Position numbers and translations under genes: made by a program
Shown here: piece by piece, positions 35,214-47,660 of the stretch
Layout of the letters: every line of letters starts with the position of its first letter
Numbering within the stretch: the stretch's first letter is position 1
Source of the DNA: Diadema setosum
Taxonomy: Eukaryota; Echinodermata; Echinoidea; Diadematoida; Diadematidae
Assembly: GCA_033980235.1 (NCBI GenBank)
Contig: CM067077.1
Span: 12,131,797 to 12,195,796 of the forward strand
Length of the DNA stretch: 64,000 nucleotides
Direction of reading: 5' to 3'
Notes under the pieces: generated by a model
Told to the model about the DNA's origin: nothing
Databases searched by the model: none
What the model saw: only the letters and a program-made list of their open reading frames with translations

Positions 35214-35776
35214 AGGACAAGTTCACCTTCATAAACATAAGGATTGAGAGAATGCAGCAATATTAGTAGAACACATCAGTGAAAGTTTGAGGAAAATTGG
35301 ACAATCGATGCAAAAGTTATGAATTTTTAAAACTTTTGTATTGGAACCGCTGGATGAGGAGACTACTAAGGCTCATGATGTCATGTGAGTACAACAGTAT
35401 AAAGAAAATGTAAAGAAAATTCAACATATTTTCACTTTTTTCGCATAATAAAAGAGCACTTGACTTGCCTCTTTCTAAAAACAATGGAAATAATATTATC
35501 CATAACATACGTCAGAAACGAGTCAAGGGAATGTGTACTTTTTTCAAAAGAAAAAATTTTGTGAAATTCTCTTTATATTTTCCTTATATTGTTGTACACA
35601 TGTGACATCATACACTGCAGTAGTCTTCTCATCCAGCGGTGACTGCACAAAAACTTCAAAAATTCATAACTTTTGAACGGATTGTCCGATTTTCCTCAAA
35701 CTTTCAATGATGTGTTCTACTAATATTGCTACATTCTCTCAATCCTTATGTTTATGAAGGTGAACTTGTCCTTTAA
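35210..35776. mobile_element. Family B foldback MITE, copy 1
   Basis: The ends AAAGGACAAGTTCACCTTC and GAAGGTGAACTTGTCCTTT are inverted. Inverted similarity continues for over 150 bp per arm (ATCAGTGAAAGTTTGAGGAA / TCCTCAAACTTTCAATGATG; GGATGAGGAGACTACT / AGTAGTCTTCTCATCC). It is about 567 bp long and abuts family C copy 3. Confidence 0.88.
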
Positions 35777-35877
35777 CAAATAACAAATATAGCGATGCCA
35801 TCTGTGTTTCGTCTCCTTGAATGTTTTTTTTTCCTGTCTCCCTAAATATCTCCCTCTCTCAATGATTTCTCTCACTA

Positions 35878-36463
35878 GCCGGGTTCACACGTACAAATTA
35901 GCGGGATGACGATCGCGATGCTCATCCCGAGTTTTTTTGCGAGCGTCCACACGTACCAAATTAGCGGGATAGCGATCGCGATCGGTATCCCGCTAATTTG
36001 GTGAGCGTCCACACGTACCGAATTATCCCGCTAATTGCCGATAGAGATAACAGCAAAGCCTGCAAACTGGGTCACGCAGCGCCCTTCTCTATCACTGCCT
36101 GCGCGCACTTACCTTTGTCCATTGTCTTTTACGCGTCAGTGGTGTGGTTCGCGCGCTGTTGTTATTGTGCTCCAAAGAGGTGAAGGACCTCTTCGCAGAG
36201 GCCTCGCTGTTGTGATGTGCGCATTGCATGATGGGATGTAAAAACTCGAGATTCTAATCCCGACCGTTCACACGTACCAACGCGGGGCCAATTATCCCGC
36301 TAATTGACGAACCGGCGCAAGATTTCTTGGGATTAGCATCGCGGTGCTTATCCCGCTAATTTTCGGGTTTTTTCTGTCCACACGTGCAAAAAACTCGGGA
36401 TGACGATCGCGATGCAAATCTCGAGATTTGTATCCCGCTAATTGGTGTACGTGTGAACCCGGC
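35878..36463. mobile_element. CpG-dense MITE with GCCGGGTTCACACGTAC ends, TA flanks
   Basis: GCCGGGTTCACACGTAC at 35878 and GTACGTGTGAACCCGGC ending at 36463 are perfect inverted ends flanked by TA (35876, 36464). The interior repeats GCGATCGCGAT, ATTAGCGGGAT and CACACGTACC motifs in both orientations. It is strikingly GC- and CpG-rich for this region. Confidence 0.85.
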
Positions 36464-37790
36464 TACTGTCTCTTTCTGGTAGTATGTGCCTCTGTCTCCC
36501 TATCTTGTATTTAATTTTTTTTAAATATTACTTTCATTATTTCTTTCTGTTTCTTTTCTTTTGTTCTCCCTTTTCCCTTTCTCTGTCTTCCTCTCAGTTT
36601 TTTCCCTTCCTATTTATCTTAAGTTTGTATCTTACCCTTTTGGTTCTCTTTTTCTTTTCTCTCCCCCTTTATTTCCATTTTCTTATTCTTGCCATTACTA
36701 CCCTTTAGTCCCTCCTACTTTAAGTCTTGTCTGCCTTCTTCCTCCAACATGTTTCTGCATTTAGCAGTGATTACACCCACATGGGACATTGAGTCTAGCA
36801 TTATTGCAGAATGTTTGTGCACCAGGCCTCTGATCATAACACGTGGGCTACAACATGCAAGCTTTTTGCAATAATGGCACCCCGGATTCAGACATTAACA
36901 TCCTTCTTCCGTCCATGTGACAAATGTTTTGTTATCTATTCATTTTCTGTTTGTCTTTTCTGTGTTTTCTTGTGTAAATCTTGGTGCAGAAAGGGACTAA
37001 CTACTAGGTACACATGTACTTTCTCCTACAAGAACACAGTGGCAGAATTAGGCCCTTTGATTCGGCAGTTGAATATCATTTTGAAGCCTCGTTATTTGCA
37101 ACGCCCAGATCTTTCTCTCTGTTTGTGTATAGATTGAGGTCAGTTTACTGTAAAAGCTGTCATTTTCACTTACAGATATTCTCGCATATGAGGAGGTCAC
37201 AGACATTTCTGCGAGATGTTGTTTTTCGCGATTTGACACCAATACCATTGTTCACTCCATCTCTTTTACTGTACATTGCAATGTTTTCATGTGTTGTTGA
37301 TTTGGGGAGGGGGAGGGGAGATTGACACTTTTTGGGGGTATAGGGAAATAGATGTGTATTTTCCTGATTCAATCCCGATATTATGACTGTTCATCAAGCA
37401 TTGAAATATTGTGAAATATTTTCGTCATGAGTCACTGGGTATAGCACTCAGGCTGTGTCTGTCGTGCATATTTGTCACACCTCAGCTGGGTGTGTTTGAG
37501 CGAATACATTTTGTAGTTCAAACCACTGCAATGAGTTTAATACAGAGTGCTCAAACACTAAGATTTTTTATTGAAGATTTGACATAAAGTTTTCTCTTTT
37601 ATTCATCAATACCCCATGCACAAAGCATTCGTCTTCCTCGAGTGACCCCTGCTCATACAATGTACAAATGTACATGATTGTATAGGAAAGACAGTGCTCA
37701 TGTTCATTCACACGCTGTTCGAAGAGTTGGGGCAGCCCTGGATTGTTGTTAAGCAGTGCTCAGGTTCTTGACATTACACTACATGTAGCT

Positions 37791-38357
37791 TAAAGGGAAC
37801 GCAAACCCAAAGAGTAATGTGGATTGAGTGAAAGCAGCAACATTAGTAGAACACATCAGTGAAAGTTTGAAGAAAATCGGACAATCGATGCAAAAGTTAT
37901 GAATTTTTAAAGTTTTGGTGTTGGAACCGCTGGATGAGGAGACTACTAGAGGTTATGACGTATGAGTGGACAACAATACAAAGAAACTATAAAGAAAATT
38001 CAACAAAAATTAACTTTTCTAGCATTATGAAAGAGCACCTGACTAGCCGCTTTCAGAAAGCAGGGGGAATAATTGCTACCCTTAACATATGTCAGTATCA
38101 AGTTGATGGAATTTGTAATTTTCATGAAAAATGAATTTTTGTGGAATTTTCTTTATATTTTCTTTATATTGTTGTCCACTCATACGTCATAAGCTCTAGT
38201 AGTCTCTTCATCCAGCGGTTCCAACACCAAAACTTTAAAAATTCATAACTTTTGCATCGATCGTCCGATTTTCTTCAAACTTTCACTGATGTGTTCTACT
38301 AATGTTGCTGCTTTCACTCAATCCACATTGCTCTTAGGGTTTGCGTTCCCTTTAAAT
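37791..38357. mobile_element. Family B foldback MITE, copy 2
   Basis: The ends TAAAGGGAACGCAAACCC and GGGTTTGCGTTCCCTTTAA are inverted. The body matches copy 1 closely, including GTTGGAACCGCTGGATGAGG and GAGACTACTAGAG. The terminal ~20 bases differ from copy 1 but pair with each other, which defines a subfamily. Confidence 0.88.
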
Positions 38358-38467
38358 TACTTAAATGTGACTCTACATGTGGATGTTGCATTGGACTCCA
38401 CAGTATGTCACACTAGGCTGTACCACTACACTATGTACATTTATACTTTAAATACTAGAAAGGTGTA

Positions 38468-38631
38468 CTGTAAAACATGATATTTTTGCGGCATGAAATT
38501 TTCGCGAGTTGCTCTAACATTCAATGCATAATAGTGTAGACAAGAACTCTTGCATGCATCTCTATTTCGCGAATCTTGGCTCTCACAAAATTCGCAAAAT
38601 TAAAATGCACGCGAACATTCCTCGTTTTACA
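38468..38631. mobile_element. CGCGAAA-type MITE with CTGTAAAAC ends, copy 2
   Basis: CTGTAAAACATGATATTTTT on the left and CATTCCTCGTTTTAC on the right. Relative to copy 1 the interior is in the opposite orientation (GCGGCATGAAATTTTCGCG precedes CATTCAATGCAT). Confidence 0.7.
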
Positions 38632-38851
38632 ACTAATGTGGGAAGATGGGGGGGGGGGAGGGCAAATATACTCCCTATTCTACTATTTAATGAATTTTCA
38701 CAGTGTCAATTTCTCTTTGTTTCACACATACAATGTCTGCCTGTCAGTGTCACAGCAGGGGGAGTGAACCTCACAAATCTAAAGGTGGTATCCTTTAGGA
38801 GGGGGTAGCTGCCCTTTCCTCCTGGAGTACAGAATACAGTAAACCATGGCA

Positions 38852-38944
38852 TTAACCCGTTGAGGACAGACCGATTTTGCCATAACATGCATTTCCCATA
38901 GATCCCTGCCCTAGTATTCTCGGGACTCATCTTCAAAGGGTTGA
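38852..38944. mobile_element. ~95-bp TTAA palindromic element, copy 5
   Basis: TTAACCCGTTGAGGACAG on the left; CGGGACTCATCTTCAAAGGG then TTGA on the right, where TTAA has mutated. It is followed by a 13-base A run. Confidence 0.8.
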
Positions 38945-40262
38945 AAAAAAAAAAAAACAGGTTTGAACTTCCCCAAGTCTGGGGTGCACTCACAGAAGTG
39001 AAAATTTTGTGTGAATGTGGTAGTCACAGCTTTCTCCATTGTGCTGCCGCGGTAGGTCTACACAAGTTTACTCACAGTGGAAAGCCCCACTCTTGAAGTT
39101 TTGTTAATATCTATTCACCTGTTAAAAAGTCTTCCTCAGTGAGGAAGAGAATGCTCAAGTAATGATGAAGATCTAATAGCATTTTATTATCTCTTTATTT
39201 ATTCAAGTGAGGATCAGAGAGTTACTTACCTACTGGGGATACGCTTTAGACTGATAATTGCTTCAAAGAAAAGCTCTAAGTGCATTTATCTGTTGGTGAG
39301 CTCGGGTAACTTTACGGTGTGTAATTACTGGGACTTTGTGCAAAGCTTACTTGCTTTTTCTTTCCTGTGAAGGGGGGAATAAAGTATAGTCTGGAGTTTT
39401 ATCATTTGAATCCCAGTGTTGTTAAGGAGGAGTATCATAAAGAACCCTAAAATGGGCTTCCAAAAACAAATGTGTTGCTTTGGTGACCGTGGATTCTCAG
39501 GTTTGAGGTCCAGTTTTATCACTCCTTACATCTCTGAGACGGGATTTAAGGTGTTTAGGGAGTCAGAAACTGGTTTCTTTGTTTCTCTTGAGTCAGTTGT
39601 TGGATAGGAAGCATCATTATGGCATCATAAAACAACTGTTAAGATACTCCCAAATTGTAGGTGGATACATACAATGTAGTTGTCCTCTTACGAGGTTTGT
39701 TAAATGCATCCTTGTTGTCCATAGTGCGATTATTCATCTCATGGCCCAAGCATCTTCGATAAGCTTAAACTTTTATATTCCATTTAAAACCATTTCTGTC
39801 ACAGTGTACAAAAAAATAAACAAAAGACAGCTAGGATTTGGATTAGGACATCACTTGACTGATCATCTGACAGTTAATCCCCTCCCCCCCCCCAAAAAAA
39901 AAAAAGGATTTTCATCAAAATTTGACCCATAAAGGTCTTGTCACTCTGGCGATGGTATACTGTGACAAGTAGAAAGCATACAGTAGGGAAAAAAAGTATA
40001 TGAGAGAGAGAGAGAGAGAGCGAAAAAGAGAGACAGTTTGTCTAAATGTAGTAATTTTTCTAAATGGTATGGGCGTGTGCTTAGGAAATGATGAATTTAC
40101 ACACAGCCACCTGCAGTGACGTTCTGTCCTTTCTACTGAGTTGTGCATGTACAAGTTTGTATGTTTGTTCTTTCCCAGTATGTGAGCTTCTTAGTTGCTC
40201 AGATTCTTTAATATGACGTCTAACATCAGACTAGATTAAAGATTTACCTCGAAGTATACCAG

Positions 40263-40318
40263 TAATGGTAATGTTGATAATGATAATAATAATAGTAACA
40301 ATAATAATGATAATACTG

Positions 40319-40349
<31 letters not shown>

Positions 40350-40425
40350 TAATAATAATAATAATAATAATAATGATAATAATAATAATAATAATAGTAA
40401 TGATAATGATAATAATAATGATAGT
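40263..40425. repeat. (AAT)n trinucleotide microsatellite
   Basis: An interrupted ATA/AAT/GAT repeat gives the long poly-Ile and poly-Tyr open frames on both strands, which are not genes. Confidence 0.95.
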
Positions 40426-41274
40426 CAATTCCACTGCTGAAGTATAGACCCATGTTTTTAGAGATACATGTGTGTCACACATAATCAACATAGCATTTCG
40501 ATAGAACTGTAAAGTGACAGCTACAGTACAGTGTATGCCCATTTTTTCAAAAATGTCATTTGGAGAGGAAAAACGCATTCAAAATGAGAATTAATGCGTG
40601 AAGGTAATTTGACTTGGTTTGCCATGATCTCACCCTAGATAGTTTATGACCTATAAACTCCTCTTTGGTTTAAGTAAACACCCCATGATTGAAGTAAGGA
40701 ATACAGAGAGATATTTTTTTTTTAAAGCATGGATTGTGTATTCCTTCATTGAAAAACCAATAAGTCAATATTGTAATTCAATAAATTGCATTGAGTTGGT
40801 ATGTTGGCAGCATTGAATTTCTAGTGTTTTCTTCCTGAAGAACCATTCTGTGAAAATTAATATTTTATGAATAAAAGACATTGATTTTATATTTTAATAG
40901 AAAGGTACAATGAGGAAAAAGAAAAAAAAATAGCTCTTCATATCTGATATGGATGGTAAATCTATCTTTGTTTTGTTTGTGGTCATGTTTTACCTTTATG
41001 GCGGTAGAAGCCTGGAATGCACGAAGATGCTGAAGCATGAATGGTAATGGTGATGAAATGAAGTGGCTGGGTGGGTCATTTGGTTTGAATGAAAAAAGTG
41101 GTGAAAAGGTGTTAATTTGTAAATTGTGGGCTTGGGATTTGTGATTCACAAGGTAGAAATTGCTAAATCACTTTCCAACACTGACTCCCTGAACCTGGTA
41201 TGACACCTGCAAAATCACAGTGAAAATGTTCCCCCACCGACAGTCTCTAGATGACAGATTTTAGGAGATAAAGG

Positions 41275-41646
41275 TTAAAGGGATGGTTTAGCCGTATTTG
41301 GGATGGGGATTCAGGTTTTAGCTTTTTGCAAGATATTAGAAACCACTTACAGTACATACAACTCAAAAAAAAAAAAAAAAAAAAAAATCAGTTTTAAAGT
41401 GCCTGAGATGTGCAAGAAAAAACAGAGAGTAAAACAAATTGGTCCTAATAAAAGTTGGGACCCACCTTATGTTAAGACCAAATTGTCGATATCTCAGCTA
41501 AGAAACAGATTTCATCAAATAAACTTTAAAGTCCTCTTTTAGATTTTTTTTGCTCCGTAATATTTCAGATAAGATGTTTCCAAATATCTTGCCATGAGTT
41601 AAAGCCTGAATCTTCATCTTAATCAAATCTATACCATTCCTTTAAA
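41275..41646. mobile_element. Foldback MITE, family A copy 2
   Basis: TTAAAGGGATGGTTTAG on the left and CCATTCCTTTAA on the right, with GATATCTCAGC and CATCAAATAAACTTT landmarks shared with 5902-6294. It carries an inserted A run of about 22. Confidence 0.75.
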
Positions 41647-42906
41647 GGGTCATTGAAATGAATGTAAGTAATGAAGTGAGAAATAAAATTAAACTTTTAG
41701 GAATGAAACTGAGCAGAGTACCGGTAGGTAAGATAAGGCAGAGAGAGAAGATGGGGCAAAATTCTGTTATTTTGTGTCAAATTTTTGCACTTTGTGCATA
41801 CAAATCCTGTTGGTGTGAATTACTTTCTGATACTTTTTGTTGTTTGTTTGAAGTCAACATCAGATCAAAATACTACCTTGTAAATGCAGACATTTTCAGT
41901 GACTCATTCATAGACATTTTTCCCCAATTTCTCATTGCCTGTAGGTAACAAGAGTACTTTGAGCAGAATACATATAAGGCATTTAAAGGAATTTCAAGGA
42001 AATCACATGCGTCAAAAAGTATTAATTCCTCCTTCCAAAGCCATGCTGTATTTATAGCATAGGAGTGTCAACAGCCGTGTAGACCATGAGACAATTAGGC
42101 TGGAGTCCCAAAATTGGTGTGGGAGTTATAAAGAGATAAATAAAAGTCAGGATTTCGAAGTATAAGAGACTGTTTGTGTGTGTTTTGCCTACTCCTGTTA
42201 TACCTTGGAGGACTCAGTGACGTGGCAAGTTTCTCTGCCTCCGCGTATTTCCAGAAAAGTAATTTTATTCAATCATTATGGAGGCACTCTCTTGATAACA
42301 AGATTTGCACTAGGTCAACTACTTTTCTTTTTAATATTTGAAATTTGGGTATTTGTTGAGGAAATCATGTTTGTTACAAAAAAGAACAAGAAAAGTAACC
42401 AGAGAGAAATCAATCACTTGTGCAGGAGGAAGTGTATTCCGAAAGCAGATTTGAAAATTATTTTTGGAATAGATTAAAAAAGGCAGTTTAAAATTGACTT
42501 CCAGTCAAGGGTAAACTTTTAGCTTCAGTTTTACTTGATTTAGGACATCTCTATTGTACATTTGTAGGTAGAACTTTTTCAGCGTCTAGAATGTGATGAA
42601 GTAAATGGAGTTTTAATAGCTAGGCCTTGTATTCCTTTTTGTTGTGGTGCTCTGCATACAAATACATGTAACATACTCTTGAATGTGTAAACTTTTCTTG
42701 TGAGTTATACAGCTTTTATTGACAGGCCATTGGGTTTGGTATTCAAAAAGTTGTTTGCAACTTGGAAGAGCTAGGCCCTAGATGTAGGCAAGGAGACAAT
42801 GTTCAGCACAAGAATGGTACTTGAAGCTCTGTGAACGGCATGATAAAGACATGTATTCAGAACATGCAACAAGAAATGAGACGCCTTTCTTGTTTAAAAA
42901 CACTAT

Positions 42907-43230
42907 GGCCCGAATTCACGAAGGTGGTACAAACAAAACCATGGTCTAAACCATGGACAAAAACCATGGAGCGCCAAGTGTCAAACAGAATATTTAGTTA
43001 CGAAATTGGTCATTTCGTCGACAAAATGACTGTTTCGTTAACGAAATTATCATTTCGTGGACGAAATGTTCATATAGTTACAAAATGTTGTCATTTCTTT
43101 ACAAAATAATCATTTCATCGACGAAATGACTGATTTCGTAGCGAAATATCGCACGCGACACTTGGCATGATGGTTTTTGTCCATGGTTTAAACCATGGTT
43201 TCATTTGTACCACCTTCGTGCATTCGGGCC
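42907..43230. mobile_element. MITE with ~70-bp inverted ends and ACGAAATGA palindromic core
   Basis: The left end GGCCCGAATTCACGAAGGTG and the reversed right end GGCCCGAATGCACGAAGGTG continue as inverted repeats through GGTACAAA, ACCATGG and AAACCATGGACAAAAACCAT. The middle (about 42990-43145) is a run of imperfect TCATTTCGT / ACGAAATGA palindromes. Confidence 0.88.
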
Positions 43231-44852
43231 TCTGATGCTTTGTCATACAGCTCACTGATTTGGAGAGAATGGCCGAATTTCTGTAGCTGTGCCCTTTTAT
43301 GTCAAAAACCTCTGAATCCATGTTACGCGAGGAGAGTTCATTGCCTTGGCAAGTGGGCGTGAGTCTGATGAAATGGATAAAAGCAGCCATTGTGCGAGTA
43401 GCATAGTGAGGTACAACTCATAAACTGGAAAGAAAGAATCATAATTCTTCTTCTTTGACACATCGAATATATTGACTTCACGGTGTATTTTGCCCTTTTT
43501 ATCCCAAGATGTGAAGTGTGCTGTGCCTCATTTTTTTTTTCTATGTATAGTTGTGATATACAGGCGTACATGCTTCAGTTTCATGTGCAGTAGATTTGAA
43601 CAAAAAAAAACAAACAAACAAACTATTAAACTAACTAACAAATAATCAAACAGAAATGCTTTTGACTTTATTTGATAGAGGAACCCCCCCCCCCCCCCCC
43701 AGATTGACATGCATGGTGTGACATTTTACATTGTCTATTACAATCTTGTCACAGTTGAAATGTGGCATTCTTACAGGAAAGAAGATATACAGTATAAAAC
43801 TAGATTAATCTTCAACATACTAAATGGAAGACACAATCGCCAACTCACTGTTTCTTTTTTTTATCACAAGATCGACACAAATCACGAGGGCATATTGATA
43901 AAAAGAGGAAATTGGGGAAACAAAGGGTGCCGCGTTTATCATCTCACTTCTGGTGCAGAATTACAGTTTCCGAACAACATTCAGAGAGATTTGGACAGTT
44001 GATGAACACAAAGCTTTTTTTTTTTTGGTTTTGTTTTGTTTTGTTAGAAACACATTTCTGAAATGCCGAAAAAAGTGTTATCGCAAACATGTTTGAGCCA
44101 GAAACACTTTTCTGTAGAGTTGATAAATGCAAAGTTGTGGTCTGCCCACATCGACCATTGCCAACAGCACAATGTAGCTGCACCGCAGTGACAAGGCCTC
44201 CCAATCGACTCACAACACAGTTGATAAATGCAACAACTTGAGAAATGTGATCCAAAAGGTGTTTGCAAATGTGCTTTGATTAGTGGGTATTGAAACTCAT
44301 TTCAAACATGGGAAACGCAGCCGAAGACACTGCTTCATCTAGAAGTGATTCCAAGGGGTTACTGCAACTCAGCAAAGTCTTGAGCTGAGGCTAAGCAAAG
44401 CGTGACAAGAAGAACAGACAAGTTAAGGGGGCACCAAGGCCATAGATCATTTTCTGATGATTCAACTGCTAGATATGCCTCCTCCTCTCTTTACAGTGCT
44501 GATACAGAATGTTTTTCAATGCTTAACCATAGGCCGGGATATACAGTCTCAACTGGCCCCTGCAAGAGAAGAAGAAGAAAAAAAAAAAAATACATAGGCA
44601 ATGTATATGTTTGATATAAAACGTGCACTACTCGCAGTCAAACCTTAGCGGCAAACTGTGATGTCAGCAAGATCCCAGCTCCAGTCCCAGACAGCTTCCA
44701 GTTGCCAAGTTTACTGGCCGTGCAAAGGGGGCGATGTTGACCCCGTTCGGCCACGTGACGAGGAAACTCTTCACTGTGAAATGAAGGGCACAGATAACAG
44801 AAAGAGAAGAATGGAAGACTTTTCCTGGAGAAAGCCATATAGTGTGCAGGGG

Positions 44853-44952
44853 TCAACCCACTGAAGATGGACTGATTTTTGTCTTGCACTGTATGTGCTT
44901 TTCCCACATACCCCAGCCCAAGAATACTCAGGAGTAGCCTTCAGCGGGTTAA
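44853..44952. mobile_element. ~95-bp TTAA palindromic element, copy 6 (diverged)
   Basis: TCAACCCACTGAAGATGGAC on the left and CCTTCAGCGGGTTAA on the right, with AAGAATACTCAGGAGTAG inside, matching the order of the better copies. Confidence 0.65.
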
Positions 44953-46086
44953 GGGGAAAATGTGCCTTATTTTTTTATCATTAGTGAGTCGCTCATAGAA
45001 TTATAGGAAGTATGTTCCTTAATTGTATAGAGTCACATGGATTTGGAAATGGTAGAAAGGTTGTTGCTTTTGTTGTTGTTTTGTTTGTTTTGGGCATGCG
45101 TGTCATCATTCGGTCATTTGTATTCAGTACCATGTGGATTGTTTGCATGTTGCTGAAAGGAGATATCCTGGAAAGAAGGAAGAGGGATGGAAGAAAGAAA
45201 GAATTAGGTAGGAAGAAAAGGGAAAATGAAAATGAAAGGATAAGGGAAGGGAGGAGAGATGGGAAAACATGAAATGAGCAAGAGCAGAGTTGAGATGGTA
45301 AGAGATCAAGTCGTAGCAAAGAAAGGGAAGAGAATGAGGTAGATAGCTAAAAGGCATCTCTGAACCAAAGAACAGAGGCATGATGAGGTGGGCAATTATT
45401 AATGGAGAGGTGATGCTCCCCCCTCGTTCAAGGTTAACACAGATACCCGGGATGGAGACAACTGTGCATTCCTGTCTCCGCTTACATCTGTTATAGTTTG
45501 TGGGTCACTTCCAGTGCGCAGCGTCCTTTGAACTGGTTTCCTGGCTTCTGTATGGACTCAAGAGTGCAAGGCGATTGTACTGTAGACAGTAAGACACCAT
45601 TAGTATAAAGCCATGATCATCTTTAAAAGATCACTTAATATTTGCCAATTAATGTGCACAATGCTATCTGCAGTATGATTATAAAACTTTGGGTGATTTC
45701 AGCTGTCTAGAATTTATGAGCACCTTGGTGTCAGCTGCTCGTGATACTACAGAAAAGTAAAAAATTATAGAATGTAACTTCTTAATGCGTTAGACAAAGA
45801 CAAACTGAGATGTTTCGAAATAGCGCGCTATTTTCTGACTTGGTAAGTTAAAAAATATCTCGAGCTTGGATTTTTATCGGGCTGATGTGAAAACGCCTAC
45901 TGAGACAGACAAGCAGAGAGAAAATAAAGCATTCTTTTTCTTTCAGAGATAGTCAGTGATCATATCACAGGGATTAAACCAATTCTTAACATTCAAACCC
46001 ATGGACTTGAAGCCCTCAGCATTGCACTTTAAAAAAACTTATTGACTACTGTCAAACACTATATTTTAGTGGTAAGAATTTTTTTT

Positions 46087-46262
46087 CGGTAATTGGAGGC
46101 AACGGCCATTTATGCGGCATGAAATTTCCGCAAGTTGCTTCTATTGAAACATTCAATGCATAAAGCATAGACCAGAACTTTCATGTGCTTTTTATTTTTG
46201 CAAATCTTGGCTCTCGCAAAATTTGCAAGATTAAAATGCATGCGAGCATTCCCTGTTTTACG
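46087..46262. mobile_element. CGCGAAA-type MITE, copy 3 (left end lost)
   Basis: ATGCGGCATGAAATTTCCGC, CATTCAATGCATAAAGC, AATCTTGGCTCTCGCAAAAT and CATTCCCTGTTTTACGGTA follow the order of copy 2 at 38468. The left CTGTAAAAC end is not recognisable. Confidence 0.65.
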
Positions 46263-47566
46263 GTATATTGTCTTCAATCAAGAAATCATGTCAGTTAGCT
46301 TGAGGGAACAGGGAAAACAGATCAATGCCTCTTTTCGTAGAGTTTTACCCGACAGTCTTTCAAACAGTACGAAATAAAAAGACCCAATCAAGCGCATCTA
46401 GATATATTAGTGGAACAGCATTTGAATCACATTTAATACAAAGGAGAAGAAAAGAAAGGTATCAAACCCAAATGGGCAGGAAAGGTTGAAATGATTTAGA
46501 GCGAAACGTGAGTGCATCCCTCGATTTTCTATGCAGAGATTCAAGTCTTGAGAATTCGTGCTACAAGTTGTACCATTCAATGACCTATAATAAACAGGTC
46601 AATTTCATATATTTAGGACAGTCTGTATGCAGCATGCTGGGGCTGTAGGTTACAAAACAAAATCAAAGCAAAGGTTGATAAAAGAAGAAAAAGGTAGGTT
46701 GTCTGTCATCTTCAATGGGTCAAAATTTTGCCCACTTTTCTTTGAGTGGAGGAGGGTCAACTTCCACTCGCTGTCTACAAACAGTATCCATAGGAACACA
46801 GCAGGTCTTTGTGATTTGTATAGCTCTGTTCCTTCTACCATCCATATCTAATTTTTTTTGTCATTTTTTTACTTTTTTTCTGTCTGTTTTAAAGAAACCT
46901 GCACAATTTTTGTGAGGGAGATAGTCAGTGCAAACATGACTGATTGGGCAAATATTTGTCCCCAATTTGCATATGAAATGAAGAATGTTCTTCTTCCGAG
47001 TTGTGAATCCCTGGGAAAAATAATGCTGTTACCTTTATTGGCTTGTGTCAGATCACTCCAGAAGTGAGATTTATAAGTAAGAGAGGGCAGAGAGAGAGAG
47101 AGAGAGAAAAAAAAAACTTTTGAGAGTATGCTAACAAGGAAATTCAATGTTGTTTTAATAGAATGGAGGCATATTGATAAAATACAATTGTAACTCCACT
47201 TACATTGTACGTGTATGTGAGAATAAAAGTGTTTGCATAGAATCTTAACCCATTAGTGACATACACCATTGTGTATTTTTATTCATGTACAGGTGTACTG
47301 GTATACATATCACATTAGTATGTTTTTTGTTGTAATTGTAAATGTGGACCAACCACTGGTTGGAAACTCCTGATAAATGAAGTGAATTTTGCAAAAAAAT
47401 AATTTATGAAAGACCTTTTGCAAGGTGTATGATGTATTGAGGCAAACTGGCTTCCCAACACTTGTTCCATGATGAGTAGGCCCTTCAGGAAAGAATAGAA
47501 GCAGTAAAATGGCACTAAATTGATCACAAGGATACCAAGAAGTTAGTGTTTCATCTCTAACAGTGT

Positions 47567-47660
47567 TTAAACCCATTGTGCGCTTTGAGTACCAATGGGC
47601 ATGGCAAACCCATTGTATTCTACACATTGTTCAAAGTCTGTATAATGCAGAAAGGGTTAA
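47567..47660. mobile_element. ~95-bp TTAA element, second family, copy 2
   Basis: TTAAACCCATTGTGCGCTTT on the left and GCAGAAAGGGTTAA on the right, TTAA at 47567 and 47657. It has the same layout as 31072-31167. Confidence 0.75.

Noticed and set aside
40231..40578. Poly-Ile frame on the minus strand
   Set aside because: It is a translation of the (AAT)n microsatellite.
43968..44240. Three spaced copies of AGTTGATAAATGCAA-like sequence
   Set aside because: They are short, irregularly spaced and have no inverted ends; not enough to call an element.
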